From the NCBI GenBank assembly GCA_034440575.1, contig JAOTOL010001646.1:928501-992500 (forward strand): a stretch of 64,000 nucleotides of DNA, given 5' to 3'. The position numbers and the translations under genes were made by a program. This DNA comes from Imbricaverruca yamaguchii (Eukaryota; Arthropoda; Thecostraca; Neoverrucidae). Positions 1 through 12,299 of this stretch are shown piece after piece. Under the pieces are notes generated by a model, which was not told the origin of the DNA, made no database searches, and saw only the letters and a program-made list of their open reading frames with translations. How positions within the stretch are numbered: the stretch's first letter is position 1; each line of letters starts with the position of its first letter.

Positions 1-45
1 TGGCAGCACATTTACACAGGAATAGCACTACAGCGCACATGACAT

Positions 46-2625
46 TGACTCGGCAGTCAATGCAGCACACCTTACCCTCACACGGCAGTAACTACAGCAC
101 ACCTTACTCTCACACGGCAGTCACTACAGCACACATTACCCTAACACGGCAGTCACTAGAACACACTTACCCTACACGGCAGTCACTACAACGCACCTTA
201 CCCTCACACGGCAGTCACAGCACACCTTACCCTACACGGCAGTCACTACAGCACACCTAACCCTCACACGGCAGTCATTACAACGCACCTTACCTTCACA
301 CGGCAGTCACTACAACGCACCTTACCCTCACACGGCAGTCACAGCACACCTTACCCTCACACGGCAGTCACTGCAGCACACCTTACCCTCACACGGCAGT
401 CATTACAGCACACCTTACCCTCACACGGCAGTCACAGCACACCTTACCCTCACACGGCAGTCACTACAGCACACCTTACCCTCACACGGCAGTCATTACA
501 GCACACCTTACCCTCACACGGCAGTCACAGCACACCACCCTTACAGCCCCTTACACTGCAGCCACTTCAGCACACCTTACCCTCACACGGCAGTCACTAC
601 AGCACACCTTACCCTCACACGGCAGTCATTACAGCACACCTTACCCTCACACGGCAGTCCGACACCGCACCCTACACGCCACCAGCACACCCCCTCCACG
701 GCAGTCATTACAGCACACCTACCCTACACGGCAGTCACAGCACACCCCCCACGCGTACCACCCTACCCCACACGGCAGTCACTACAGCACCCTTCCCACG
801 GCAGCCACTGCACACCTTACCCTCACACGGCAGTCACTACAGCACACCTTACCCTCACACGGCAGTCACTACAGCACACCTTACCCTCACACGGCAGTCA
901 CTACAGCACACCTTACCCTACACGGCAGTCACTACAGCACACCTTACCCTCACACGGCAGTCACTACAGCACACCTTACCCTCACACGGCAGTCACTACA
1001 GCACACCTTACCCTCACACGGCAGTCTACAGCACACCTTACCCTACACGGCAGTCACTACAGCACACCTTACCCTCACACGGCAGTCACTACAGCACACC
1101 TTACCCTCACACGGCAGTCACTACAGCACACCTACCCTCACACGGCAGTCACTACAGCACACCTTACCCTCACACGGCAGTCACTACAGCACACCTTACC
1201 CTCACACGGCAGTCACTACAGCACACCTTACCCTCACACGGCAGTCACTACAGCACACCTTACCCTCACACGGCAGTCACTACAGCACACCTTACCCTCA
1301 CACGGCAGTCACTACAGCACACCTTACCCTCACACGGCAGTCACTACAGCACACCTTACCCTCACACGGCAGTCACTACAGCACACCTTACCCTCACACG
1401 GCAGTCACTACAGCACACCTTACCCTCACACGGCAGTAACTACAGCACACCTTACTCTCACACGGCAGTCACTACAGCACACCTTACCCTCACACGGCAG
1501 TCACTACAGCACACCTTACCCTCACACGGCAGTCACTACAGCGCACCTTACCCTCACACGGCAGTCACTACAGCACACCTTACCCTCACACGGCAGTCAC
1601 TACAGCACACCTTACCCTCACACGGCAGTCACTACAGTCACACGGCAGTCACTACAGCACCTTACCCTCACACGGCAGTCACTACAGCACACCTTACCCT
1701 CACACGGCAGTCACTACAGCACACCTTACCCTCACACGGCAGTCACTACAGCACACCTTACCCTCACACGGCAGTCACTACAGCACACCTTACCCTCACA
1801 CGGCAGTCACTACAGCACACCTTACCCTCACACGGCAGTCACTACAGCACACCTTACCCTCACACGGCAGTCACTACAGCACACCTTACCCTCACACGGC
1901 AGTCACTACAGCACACCTTACCCTCACACGGCAGTCACTACAGCACACCGTACCCTCACACGGCAGTCACTACAGCACACCTTACCCTCACACGGCAGTC
2001 ACTACAGCACACCTTACCCTCACACGGCAGTCACTACAGCACACCTTACCCTCACACGGCAGTCACTACAGACACCTTACCCTCACGCGGGTCACTACAG
2101 CACACCTTACCCTCACACGGCAGTCACTACAGCACACCTTACCCTCACACGGCAGTCACTACAGCACACCTTACCCTCACACGGCAGTCACTACAGCACA
2201 CCTTACCCTCACACGGCAGTCACTACAACACACCTTACCCTCACACGGCAGTCACTACAACACACCTTACCCTCACACGGCAGTCACTACAACACACCTT
2301 ACCCTCACGGCAGCACTACACACCTTACCCTCACACGGCAGTCACTACAACACACCTTACCCTCACACGGCAGTCACTACAACACACCTTACCCTCACAC
2401 GGCAGTCACTACAACACACCTTACCCTCACACGGCAGTCACTACAGCACACCTTACCCTCACACGGCAGTCACTACAACACACCTTACCCTCACACGGCA
2501 GTCACTACAACACACCTTACCCTCACACGGCAGTCACTACAGCACACCTTACCCTCACACGGCAGTCACTACAGCACACCTTACCCTCACACGGCAGTCA
2601 CTACAGCACACCTTACCCTAACCAC
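46..2625. repeat. 32-bp minisatellite, about 80 copies, runs off the left edge
   Basis: The unit reads roughly CACTACAGCACACCTTACCC followed by TCACACGGCAGT, 32 bp. Copies between about 840 and 2060 are nearly identical. Those before 800 and around 2300 carry deletions of a few bases and changes such as CAACAC for CAGCAC. The homogeneous core with decayed edges is what unequal exchange produces. The short open frame at its left end is only repeat sequence. Confidence 0.97.
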
Positions 2626-2773
2626 GTAGCTGGTGCGGCCCTGTCAACTATGTTCTGCTGTCGGCCATGTAATCGATGCGACTTTATCAATAATTATCCG
2701 TTGGCGAAGTGTCGGAAGCTTCAGTCAACACCACTGTTTGTCTTCCATTTGCACCAACTGACGTCATCCATGA

Positions 2774-3564
2774 TTAACCCGTCCCGTCTCGGGGGGGGGG
2801 GTCTCTTCAACCGCCCCCTCAGATTTTTCGTGGATAGTGGACGAACGGCGCGCGGCAACGCACCCAAATTTGGCATACCCTTTCCCACATCAATTTGGCA
2901 CGCTGTTTAACAATTTTGAAGTCAGGTCATCTAGGGTCAACGAGTTAGTCAAGGTCAAGTGAGGTCACCTCCAAAGAAGTTCATCCAGTCGTCACGCTTT
3001 AACGGATACAGATATTTTAATGAAAATTTCAGCGTTTTCTTATCTTTATTGATACAACAAAACGTACGAGTGGATTTTTTGACTACATATAAATTTTGCG
3101 TATTTGCCAAATTGCAGTTAAAATAGAGGATTCTAGCTAAAGTATTTGTATTACGGCAAGTCGACTTCCAACAACGTTTCTCGGTCTGCTCTAAAATCTT
3201 GAAAACTCAATTTTGAAATTAAAAAAATAAAATTTGTATTTTGGGGGGAAAACAAATGTATGGCACTGGTCGATTTCGCTGTCCTTTTCTCATTCCAAAT
3301 AATTTTTTTCATATATCCCAAAATAAACTCCCCAGAGCCAAAAACATAATGTAAGTCGTGAAAAGTCATGAAAATCTAGCCTGCCTGGTGACGTCACTTT
3401 CGGGGGAAATTGTTTTGGGGGTGGACCCGGATCCTACTCGTCGAGCGCTTTCCGATGGCACCTCTTTCGTTTTCGTGCGATGCTTAGTTTGGATTTTAGA
3501 GGGGGGTTACTACCCCGCCCGAGACGGGGTGTGAGGATCTGACCGGAAAGACGGCGCGGGTTAA
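2774..3564 (+). mobile_element. MITE-1 copy A (TTAA-flanked, piggyBac-like ends)
   Basis: Starts TTAACCCGTCCCGTCTCGG and ends with a tract whose reverse complement starts TTAACCCGCGCCGTCT. The ends are therefore imperfect inverted repeats starting CCCG, bounded by TTAA. TTAA targets and CCC-starting ends are known for piggyBac elements. The inside has no transposase frame, so this is a non-autonomous element. It matches copy B (18316-19160, inverted) and copy C (28115-28962) along its length. It carries AGGTCA half-sites as two DR4 pairs at 2924-2939 and 2952-2967. Assignment to piggyBac is inference from the ends. Confidence 0.85.
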
Positions 3565-4440
3565 ATAGCGTGTCACTCATGATTCCAGATGCAGGGCTAT
3601 TAATTGCCGCTTAAATTGCACCATCCGTTAACTAGTTTTGTGGTTTACTTTTTGAACCTTTACGATTTGCGCACAATTGTCGACGTCTTCCCACAGGCGA
3701 AACGCCCAGAACAAATTGTATTTCATTGAATTTCCTCCTATTTACCTGTAGACATCTGGGTGCCCAAAACGAGTACCAACAGGAAAGCGGTGGTGCATTT
3801 GTCCACCAGGAAGGGGGAAGAGTGGTGGCAGGTTTGTCTACCAGGATGGGGGAAGAGCCGTGCATACAACTGGCTGTCCTCAGCCTCGATATCCGACCAC
3901 CACTGCCGCGCCACTTTTTGGACGATCGTCAAGGCTCGAGTCGACAAAAACACTCGACGCCGCGCTTTGAATGTGAGTCCGCACACCAGCGAACTGAAAC
4001 TGTCGGACGTGGTCGGTGCAGAGGCGGCGTCCTTCCCTCCTCGACGTCCGACAAGCCGGAAACGCCGCTGTACTAAACAAGTCTGACCGCCCGTCTGTCC
4101 ACTGTGTCTCGATGTGACCTCGCATCCAATTCGAAAAAAGCACACGAAAGAAGCGGCCGCAGTAGATGTGCTGTGGCGTCGTACGCTGAGATGTTGGTGG
4201 GGCGTTGAGTCGCAATAGTATTGCAGGCGGAAGGATCAATCAGACGATCCACATCGCCGTGGACGGATGCCTACTGCCATGTGGCTCATTGCGACGGGTC
4301 GAGCTACAAGAGCCTGGGCAGTATAATCTGCCTTGTTACTGTAGCTGCCGTCAAGGTAGCTGGAGCATAGCAGCACGCCAACGCTGCTTTATTCAGCTAC
4401 CACTTGGGTGCACCTGCCCGCCCTAACTGCCGTCGTTTTT
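3565..4440. other. Unassigned sequence
   Basis: Overlapping open frames of up to 135 aa exist on both strands between 3632 and 4239. None has a recognisable motif, signal peptide or splice context, and they shadow each other. A degenerate duplication of about 22 bp is seen at 3801 and 3836. Nothing else was found. Confidence 0.5.
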
Positions 4441-4479
4441 GCTGCTGCTGAATTTACTCTGTGATGAACGTCGCAGCGG

Positions 4480-5340
4480 CCAGCCTTCTGCCGCGATCGC
4501 CGCAGCTGCCGCCTGCATGCGCACCGCAGCGGCTGTAGCCACCGACACCCTCCCCACCCGTCAGCGGAGCAGGTGGTGACCTCAGGACCTCCGGGTACCA
4601 CTTTGCGCCGATTCTGCGGCTGCCGCCGACACTCTCCTCAACAAAGTCCTCAGCAGTTAACTCCCCGCCAATGACCCCGCGCTACAGTGAACATTACGCA
4701 GCGGAGTAGTAGTCGCCGCCGCCAGCCCTCCTCTACCAACAGTGGCGCCAGCAGCTGCTGACCCCACCCTACAGTTGCCAATGCGCCGCAGGGCAGTGGC
4801 CACCGCCGCCCAGCCCCCCAGTCGTGACCTCAGTCGCCGACGATCCCGCCCGTCGCCGGCGGCGGCGGCCCGTCCGACACGGCGCCACGGTCAGCCTGGC
4901 TGACAGGTCAGCCCGACTGTCTGTCGGCGCGTCACGCCCGTCCCCGGTCTCCGGTCTCCGGTCTCCGGCCGGTCCGACGCGTGTTTGTCGGCCGGCGGCC
5001 GGGCGGCGGCGCACAAAAACGGCGCCGGCGCGGCGACGTCGGCGGCGGGCGGCGGCGCGCGACCTTGGGCGCGGGTGTGGCGGCCGGCCGCCGCGTGAGC
5101 CACGCATTACCGCCGCGGTGCGCCGCGCTGGCCGGAGGTGATTTACGGCGCCGTCCCGGCCGGGGCGCGGTCCGCGGCGACCCTGTCGGACTCTGCGTCC
5201 TCCTGCTCCCCCGCGCCGCGCACCGCCAGCGCGCGCCGGCTCAACGCAAGGGTGCGGTCGCCAGGGACCCCGCCCAGATTCTGGCCCGCATCTGATCATC
5301 GCCGGCTGATGGCTTTAACGATCGGCTGGCCGGAACGCGC
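4480..5340. promoter_or_regulatory. GC-rich, CpG-dense island
   Basis: From about 4480 to 5340 the sequence is strongly GC-rich with dense CG dinucleotides, in contrast to the AT-rich sequence after 5400. A short tandem GGTCTCC triplication lies near 4943-4970. Open frames of up to 176 aa on both strands are Arg/Pro/Ala-rich, as expected from composition alone. The region could be a promoter or 5' exon of a gene I cannot identify. No TATA box or clear exon was found. Confidence 0.35.
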
Positions 5341-6959
5341 GTAAATACACGCACGCGTACATGTAGGTACACACACAAACTCGCGTTAGCTCTCGCAGCG
5401 CGGGAAATTTTTCACCATTCGCAACGTGAGTGGTCAATTTGACACCCTCTCACAAACTATGCTCGGAGCAAGATGTAGAGAGATGGGGTAATTAGCACGA
5501 TGTAGCTACGTCCTCGAATTTCAAAAGTTATTTAAAATAATTTGTCCTGTCTCTTTCGGTTGACCTTCTAGGTTAGGTCAACCAGGTCAATGCTGAGGTG
5601 CAGTTACTCGCCTGTCTTCGCCGTAATTTTCTGTTTCTGTTCCTGCTTCTGTTCTGTTCCTCAATTGTTAGAACCTGATTACAAAACAAATGCTATTTCG
5701 TACTTCGATTTTGCTGATTTGCAAACCGAAGATGTATACTAACAAATGCATACTAACTAATGTACCAAAAGTCAAAGTCGCCATCTCGTATGGGCCAAAT
5801 ACCTAAAAATATGTGACGGTCAGTTGAAGGTAACAATTATCACAGCGGATGGTGCACAAAGAGAGTTAATGGGGGCTATGCTGATATGCAGTGGCATTTA
5901 ATATAACCTCCTTGAAGTTAGAAACACATTGCCATATAATCATATATTTTGGAGCCATTAAGCTTTGACAATAGCTAGCATTTTTTATTAACTTTTTTGG
6001 CTTCAAGGACGATGTCATGTGAATTAATGTCACTGTTGTAGTTCGCATTTCAATTAACTAACTAGATCTTAATTTATAACGCATAACGTATAACGTAATT
6101 ATTTTTGAGGATATCGTATGTTATTTATATTCCGAATTGTATTCTTAATATTGATTATCAACAAGTGTATGTGCTAGCAAACATTTTTCACTCTTGAGCT
6201 TTCGGTTGACCTAGGGAACTGACTTGATGTCACATTTTGCATGTTTGTATTTTTCATCTACCCATGCACCGATATCTTATTTTGACTGCGTCTTGTATGG
6301 TTTGTCTCTTAAAAATGCTTCAATGTACACAATGCGCTTACACCATGCAATTACACCTCATACACACCTCACGCACCACACACATACACATCCTAACCTT
6401 GCATCCACATCACCACGACACAGACGACACAGACATGGGCACATGGGAACCGTGGCAGCCGTCCGAACCAGTTGTCCTCCCGCATGGCTTTCACACGCAA
6501 TCGCACGCGACCTGTCACCTCAGCACTGTCACGTCACAACGAGCCAGCGCGGCCGGCTGGCGGCGACGCGTGACCCCTGCACGTCACGACACACCCGTCA
6601 TATCCATTAGTATTCAAGGTCTGGAAATGGCCCCACGCCAGTGGAAACGTGTCCAGTGTAGCACCACGCCCCACGACACGCACGCGCGAATGAAAAGTGC
6701 CAGCTTTGTGATCAATGGACTGGCATACTTTCAAACGGTGGGTTATACTGATGCAGTCGAAAGTATGCAAATACGCTGTTATGTTCTTGTTCCGGATGGC
6801 AGGATGCTCTCCTGCCGTATCCGCGGACTTCTTGCAGGCTATTTACGAACAGCATAAGTTACAGCTCTAAAGCATACATAATTTTGGTAGCCTTGTCTTA
6901 TCAGCCTCATGCCAAAAGCAGTAAATCCTAATTTGGCCAGGACACCCTCAAAAAGCGAG
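5341..6959. other. Unassigned AT-rich sequence
   Basis: No gene found. GGTTGACCT / AGGTCAACC motifs occur near 5567-5600 and again near 6204, resembling the half-sites inside the MITEs, and may mark another decayed element. The 206-aa and 128-aa overlapping frames at 6224-6857 are in CA-rich sequence and are not convincing. Confidence 0.4.
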
Positions 6960-7923
6960 TTAACACGCGCCCTGGAAGGGGGGATGAATCCACCCACCCT
7001 CGGGTTTTTCGAACATAACTCCAGATTGTACCGGCCAATATACGCCATTGTTTGCGTACCTGCTTATAAATGACAAGCGCGTTGTTTAAAGTAAGAAAAA
7101 CAGAAATCGGCCGAACGTTTTTAGAGTTAGGGGCCGTTAGAGTAAAAACAAATTCGCAGCGCCAGACCACAAAAATCGGCGTCGATGCGCTTCCCGTATA
7201 TTGACAAAAGGGAAACGTTCTTGGCAACACGAGTGACTTGTTTGATGTATATTGTTATGCTACATAGTTTCAAAGTTATGCTAGGTCACCGAGGTCAAGT
7301 AAGGTCAAGTTCATGCCAGGTTAATGGAATCAAACTTGGTCAACTGGAATGTCATCATAAATGGTAATGACTGTCATGCGATTGATGTCACTTTGCATGT
7401 TACTCCCTACACATCCTGAAAACTACTGTTTGTCATTGTGTACCTAAGCGTTCCCACACTTTATTAATGTACTTCACTTCTTTCTTTGCGAAACCGATTG
7501 CGCTGAGCCTTCCAATGGAGCAGTCGGGTGGGCGGCCCGTTTCTGGTAGCTGGAGCAGGTAATGACCTGATAAAGTGCTGTTATATAGATTACCTGAGGT
7601 CAAATGCTTGGTCTAGCATCTGTATTGCATCATTAGTAATGCCTAAAGCATCATTGATGCCCATTTTGGAGCATTTAAGCACAATCACAGCGATCCATAA
7701 CAATGACAAGCCAAGCCACGCAAAATCGGATTTTAAAAAAGACCTAATTTTATCTTGAATATATTGACCTAAGTTCACGGAATTTGCACACAATTGAGTT
7801 AGCTATCGTACCCATCCACCATGCGAATTTCGTTTCTCCAGCTTTAATAGGAGCCGTGATATTAGGGGATGCGTAATCCGCCCCCGTCCAGTGCGTGTAA
7901 TTTTCGAGCCTCTCGCGTGTTAA
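6960..7923 (+). mobile_element. MITE-2 copy A (TTAA-flanked)
   Basis: Begins TTAACACGCGCCCTGGAAGG and ends CTCTCGCGTGTTAA, so the outer 10 bases form an inverted repeat with TTAA at both edges. The left 370 bp matches the arm seen in copy B and in the 32.5-34.0 kb cluster. No transposase frame is present. At 7283-7313 it has AGGTCA three times, spaced 3 and 4 bases, followed directly by AGTTCA. The right end resembles the left end of copy B rather than the long arm. Confidence 0.8.
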
Positions 7924-10259
7924 ACAAACATGGGCTCTCAGTTCTGTCGTTTCTAACCACGTATTGTTACATGTTGATATACGGGGCACCCATTATATTC
8001 CATGAAAACAGTTTCGCGATAGGTGGGTGCCAAGTTACCGCGTAGACACCCTGTGTTTGAATGTGCAGAATGAATAGCTTTTCTAGAAACGAATTTTAGG
8101 GATTATATAGGCTCGGACCACAAAACGTCGCTTATGCTACCACAGGAGGAAATTCGAGAAAAATTAATACCAGCGATGCATAGGAGGAGCACAACGATCT
8201 TCTTATTCTTTCACAATCATCAACAACAGTCCCCTTCCGAGGAAATATACCTGCGTTGTGTACGCATGTATATTTCACTGAAATATGCCCAAATAGAAGT
8301 TAGAACTTAAAATTAACCACAATACATGCGCTCGCGCACAAAAATCAGATAAAACGCACTTAAATTATAGAGAACTGCTAGCCTAAGTCTGCCTGCCTGT
8401 GGTGATTCGAATCCCATGCCTGTCGATAAAACGATCTAGCGGCTTGTATGCTGTGACGGCGATTCGCTTAAGACATCCTGAGGGGGAATCGAACGGTACG
8501 TTGTCCAGATTTGAAGAAATGAAGGGCGTGGCTCACTTCCCTCCTCCTCCCCCGGCACAGGGATCGGACGAAGCCAACCGCGCAGGGCTTCTAGCTGTTC
8601 AGAGGGATTTGTTACCCACAGCCGAAGCCCCTTTAATTGTCCAAAGATTGATCGCGTCCCAACACGCTGCGTCAGACGCCTTCCGGACTATTGCTCTCTA
8701 CAGGTCTGGCGGTCAAAGAGGTCCTGGGCTATCATGGGAGGTGTTGTTTCGTTTTTTTCTTTACTACTGTGACTCCTTTGGATATGCCTTCGGTTTGAAT
8801 TGACCACATGCTATTAGAAACGTCTGTTGGACACGTCTGGTGGAAGGTGGCATTTTGGTAATGCTTACTGTATTATTGCAATGCAATGTCGAATAGTGTT
8901 ATAAGCCTCACGTTTCCAGCAACTAAAGTCGCGTTCCTTTAATTGGCCATTTGTGTGGCGCTGTGGTGAGCCGCGACCAGCTAACATCAGCCAGTCAATA
9001 AAGCATGACACGATGGGGGCGTTAATTGCTGGCCCACCCTTGATAACTAACACAAGTGATCGGAGCTAAGGCGGGCTGCGCGCCCAGTCGCCTCCTACAG
9101 AGCGTCCCGCTCTGTACAGCGATTCAATCACGGAAGCGTTGCGATTCGTACCACAGACGAGAATAAATGAAGTAAACGAAAATTGACGAAAAACGCCGAC
9201 GGAACGCCTCAGTGTAGGTAGGTGTGATCGATGGTTAATTATATTGGTCTAGACGGTGGTAGCGGCACTGTGATCTGACAACCATAATTGATTTCGTTAC
9301 TTGATTGTGACCCTGATGCCCTCAATCCACATACAGCTTCCCATTAAAATATAATAATGTGCCAGTATATACTAAACATATCGCTTCTATCCTGTTGTAA
9401 TTAGTTGACACATTGGTGAATGGCGCAATAGAAGTAATGACTTGTAGCGGTTTCCAAGATACTGACCGATCTCCAAATATACTAAATGTTTCTGTGCAAT
9501 ACAATTTTAGCTCAACAGATTGCTGACCAACTTAGCATGATCTGGAAGTACTCGAATTAACATGCGACTCCTACAGAGATATGCCATGGTAGGGCCGCGA
9601 ATTAGCAAACTTGTAAGGCTGAAATTCAGGAGCACACATCGCCTGAGACTGGCTGTATGCTGGTGATACACAACTTCGATATGCCGATTTGTAGAGAAGA
9701 TGCACATCTGCCAGTTGCCAATGTTAGCTGCTCGACCGCTGGCGCCGCCGACAAGCCTAACCACTTCATAAACCAACTCTTGGTCCGGCTCACGGACTCC
9801 TTTAACGTCAGCTGATTCAGTACGCGTGAGAACGCGCCAATCGGTAGCCAGACGAACGGATGACCCTGGCTCCATTCCGCCTCTTTTGGCGACCTGTCAG
9901 CGGAACAGCGCGGTGGCCCTGCCGATCACGACAGCGACAACCCACATCTCGCGAAGATGCAGACAACACCGCCGTCGATGTGCCGGCGACAGCCAGTCGG
10001 AAGTCACGTGACCGCGCCTCGCCGGAGCGCATCATTTAGGCCATCAAACAGGCGCTTCAATCAATTCCCAGCGTCCCGGTGCTGGAGCGTGAAATGGGCG
10101 TGGGGCCGGCGCGTGACCTCGGCGTTATCGCGGCAGGGAGTCGCCAGCTGCCGATGTTTACCGTGCAATTGACGGTGGGGTATTCAGAGAAACAGACGAT
10201 CCTTTGCCACTGCTGGTTATGACCATGCGGGCGGAGTCCTTTGTCTACACAAGCCACAT
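7924..10259. other. Unassigned sequence
   Basis: No gene, RNA or repeat recognised. A 134-aa plus-strand frame at 8399-8803 and a 122-aa minus-strand frame at 9507-9875 show no family features. A perfect 8-bp hairpin with a 3-base loop lies at 9097-9115. Confidence 0.4.
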
Positions 10260-10691
10260 TTGCCACTGTGGTTTCTGGGCTTAGTTTTGGTTGGAGCCTT
10301 TTACAGCGTTCATTTGCGGTCTTTTGTTATCGTCAGATGGCAGCAGTTAAATGTATTCAAGGTTCTTACCGATAAGGGTGGTCCATCAGTCTCCGTAGTG
10401 GAGGTGCACCAGTCAAAGTCGCGGTGGAGCCAACAAGTTGGCCACGGAAAACAACTCCCTCGACTTAAATTAAATATTCATAAGACTCCTTTTGCGGCCC
10501 AACATCGTGCCAAAAAATACAATTTTAAAGCTACTCACCCTTCCATGTACAACATTACACGGGTGGGTGACATTGGAGCATTGCCTAACGGGGAAGACGT
10601 TTTCCTAAAAACACATATAAAATACGTAAATGAAACTGACTCAATAAGAGACGAACTCGCTGACTATGTACACAGCAGTGACGTCAAATGA
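10260..10691 (+). CDS. Possible small secreted or membrane protein, unrecognised
   Basis: Open frame of 143 codons starting with a hydrophobic stretch (MPLWFLGLVLVGAFYSV) that could be a signal peptide or membrane anchor. The rest is mixed hydrophilic sequence with two N-glycosylation sequons (NIT, NET) in the second half. Codon content is not extreme and no strong opposite-strand frame competes. Against it: no family resemblance, no clear promoter or poly(A) signal, and one frame of this length can occur by chance. It could equally be an exon fragment or noise. Confidence 0.2.
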   Translation: MPLWFLGLVLVGAFYSVHLRSFVIVRWQQLNVFKVLTDKGGPSVSVVEVHQSKSRWSQQVGHGKQLPRLKLNIHKTPFAAQHRAKKYNFKATHPSMYNITRVGDIGALPNGEDVFLKTHIKYVNETDSIRDELADYVHSSDVK

Positions 10692-12113
10692 AATCGAGGT
10701 GAAGGATGAGCATGGATGGATGAGCATGGATGAGACATCTATACGCTTTCTGACCATAATCTACATTGAGCAAGAGTTAACGGCACGGGCGAGACCAGGA
10801 GTTTGCATGGGGGACACGTTCCGTCGGAGACCTTCGACGGGAAAAATCGTTGAGCGGGAAGGTGGGGCGCGGGGGGAGGGGGCATATTCGAGCATACTGA
10901 AGGCACGCCATTTCGTTTCAAATGGGTGTATCCTCCTCTGAAAGGGTCGTTTTTGACTGAAAAAAATGTGGTGAGCGTGATGGGGGGGGAGTGCACTCGA
11001 GCCTCCTTAAAGGGACGCCTTTTCGGTTGGATGGGTGTCACCTTTCCATGAGGGACACATGCCCTCAATGCCCCCTTTACTCAACATCCGTCCCTGACTT
11101 GCGGGAAGGTGGGCAGCCTCAGATCCAGGAACATTCAGTTGGGGATGATTAGGCAGGTACTCGTGCTGTTTAGGGCAGGGTGATATGGACCAGGGACGCT
11201 TGTTATTGATGGCTTTCAGGCACCCCCAATTATTAATTAAAAAGCCTTACTCTAAGCCGATCGGAGGTCAATGGGGTGTGACCATTTCGGGTCACTCACC
11301 CGGGCCTCGTCGAGGGACCTTCGCCTGGAAGCCGCGCCCATTCGCGAATGCGGAACTACTATCCGAGACGGCCCGACCTCTCTCTCTCTCTTCACACTTC
11401 CCTCCTCCAGTCGTGCTGACTAAAGCAGCGAGCAATAGTCGTTGACTGGGAACTGGCGCCGTCATGCCGGGGGAGGGGGGGGGGGCGGGAGGTGCGAGCG
11501 GCCGTGACCGGGCCTGCGGCCCCCAGCTGGCGTGTTAGAGGAGGCCCTGCCTCGACCCCTGCAGGTTCCTTCCGCCCACGGTATTCTAGCAGACCATCAC
11601 TGTGAAAAAATCCGGCGACGCTTCCGGAGAAGGGGTCGGTGTTCCTGTACCTAGCGTGCACTGCAGCTTTGGGCGCGTCAGCTACTCTGGCTATGTTGCG
11701 GTTTTAGGGTTCGTCAGCTGCCCTGGCGGATTAATGGATTGTAGCTACTCATAGGGCAGGTATCACTTTCCTATTGTTTTATTTTTGCGGCTCATGCATG
11801 TAGGTACTCACGCTGCTCATTAACAACGCCAACAATACAACTGGAGATAGCCGACAGCTCGGCTCGCCACCCGAATCTGAATGTCTTGCGTGATCGGCTA
11901 ATAATAATGCAAAAGCACATACTCGCGCCAACTACCGTGGTTACCGCCACGTCAATCCGCGACCGCGAACAAGGGACGAATCGTGTCGAAATTGAGCTAT
12001 TTATCCAGCACTCAGGTATGCAGTACTTAGCTAATCAGTACTGAGGTAATCAGCGCTCGGGTATGCAGCCAGACGCCCACCATTAGACAGCCAATAATCA
12101 ACAGCTGCAGCCT
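10692..12113. other. Unassigned sequence with G-rich tracts
   Basis: Short G-runs occur at 10870-10890, 10982-10992 and 11468-11487. No gene or repeat family was recognised. Confidence 0.4.
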
Positions 12114-12124
12114 GACTCAATTGA

Positions 12125-12288
12125 TGGTTTGGTTATTGGTTTTACGACACATCGACCGTTGAGTCATGCAGCGTCGCCAATCTCTCACGCCGATTGGTCG
12201 CGGGCGAAGAGTAGCGACAGGTGAGACTCGAACCCACAGACTTTTGATTGTGAGACGAGCGACTTACCCCTAGACCACTCGTCCCCCC
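12125..12288 (-). mobile_element. tRNA-derived SINE, family A, copy 1
   Basis: On the minus strand the head reads GGGACGAGTGGTCTAGGGGT (tRNA 5' part with A-box) and then GGGTTCGAGTCTC (B-box), followed by a body of about 90 bp ending GTGTCGTAAAACCAATAACC. It is flanked by an 11-bp direct repeat GACTCAATTGA at 12114-12124 and 12289-12299, the target-site duplication expected from LINE-driven retroposition. A sister copy is at 46676-46833. The tRNA-like head is probably not a functional tRNA. Confidence 0.9.
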
Positions 12289-12299
12289 GACTCAATTGA

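Noticed and set aside
46..2625. CRISPR-like array (32-bp regular repeat)
   Set aside because: The units are contiguous without unique spacers, and the genome is eukaryotic. The 34.2-35.1 kb array was rejected for the same reason.
9097..9115. Perfect 8-bp hairpin ACAGAGCG-TCC-CGCTCTGT
   Set aside because: Too short to be meaningful in 64 kb, and not linked to a gene or element.
12220..12288. Functional tRNA genes at 12220-12288, 24538-24590, 40400-40445, 46770-46833 and 55826-55890
   Set aside because: A- and B-box and T-arm are recognisable, but acceptor stems do not pair properly. Sister copies with target duplications and SINE bodies show they are retroposons.
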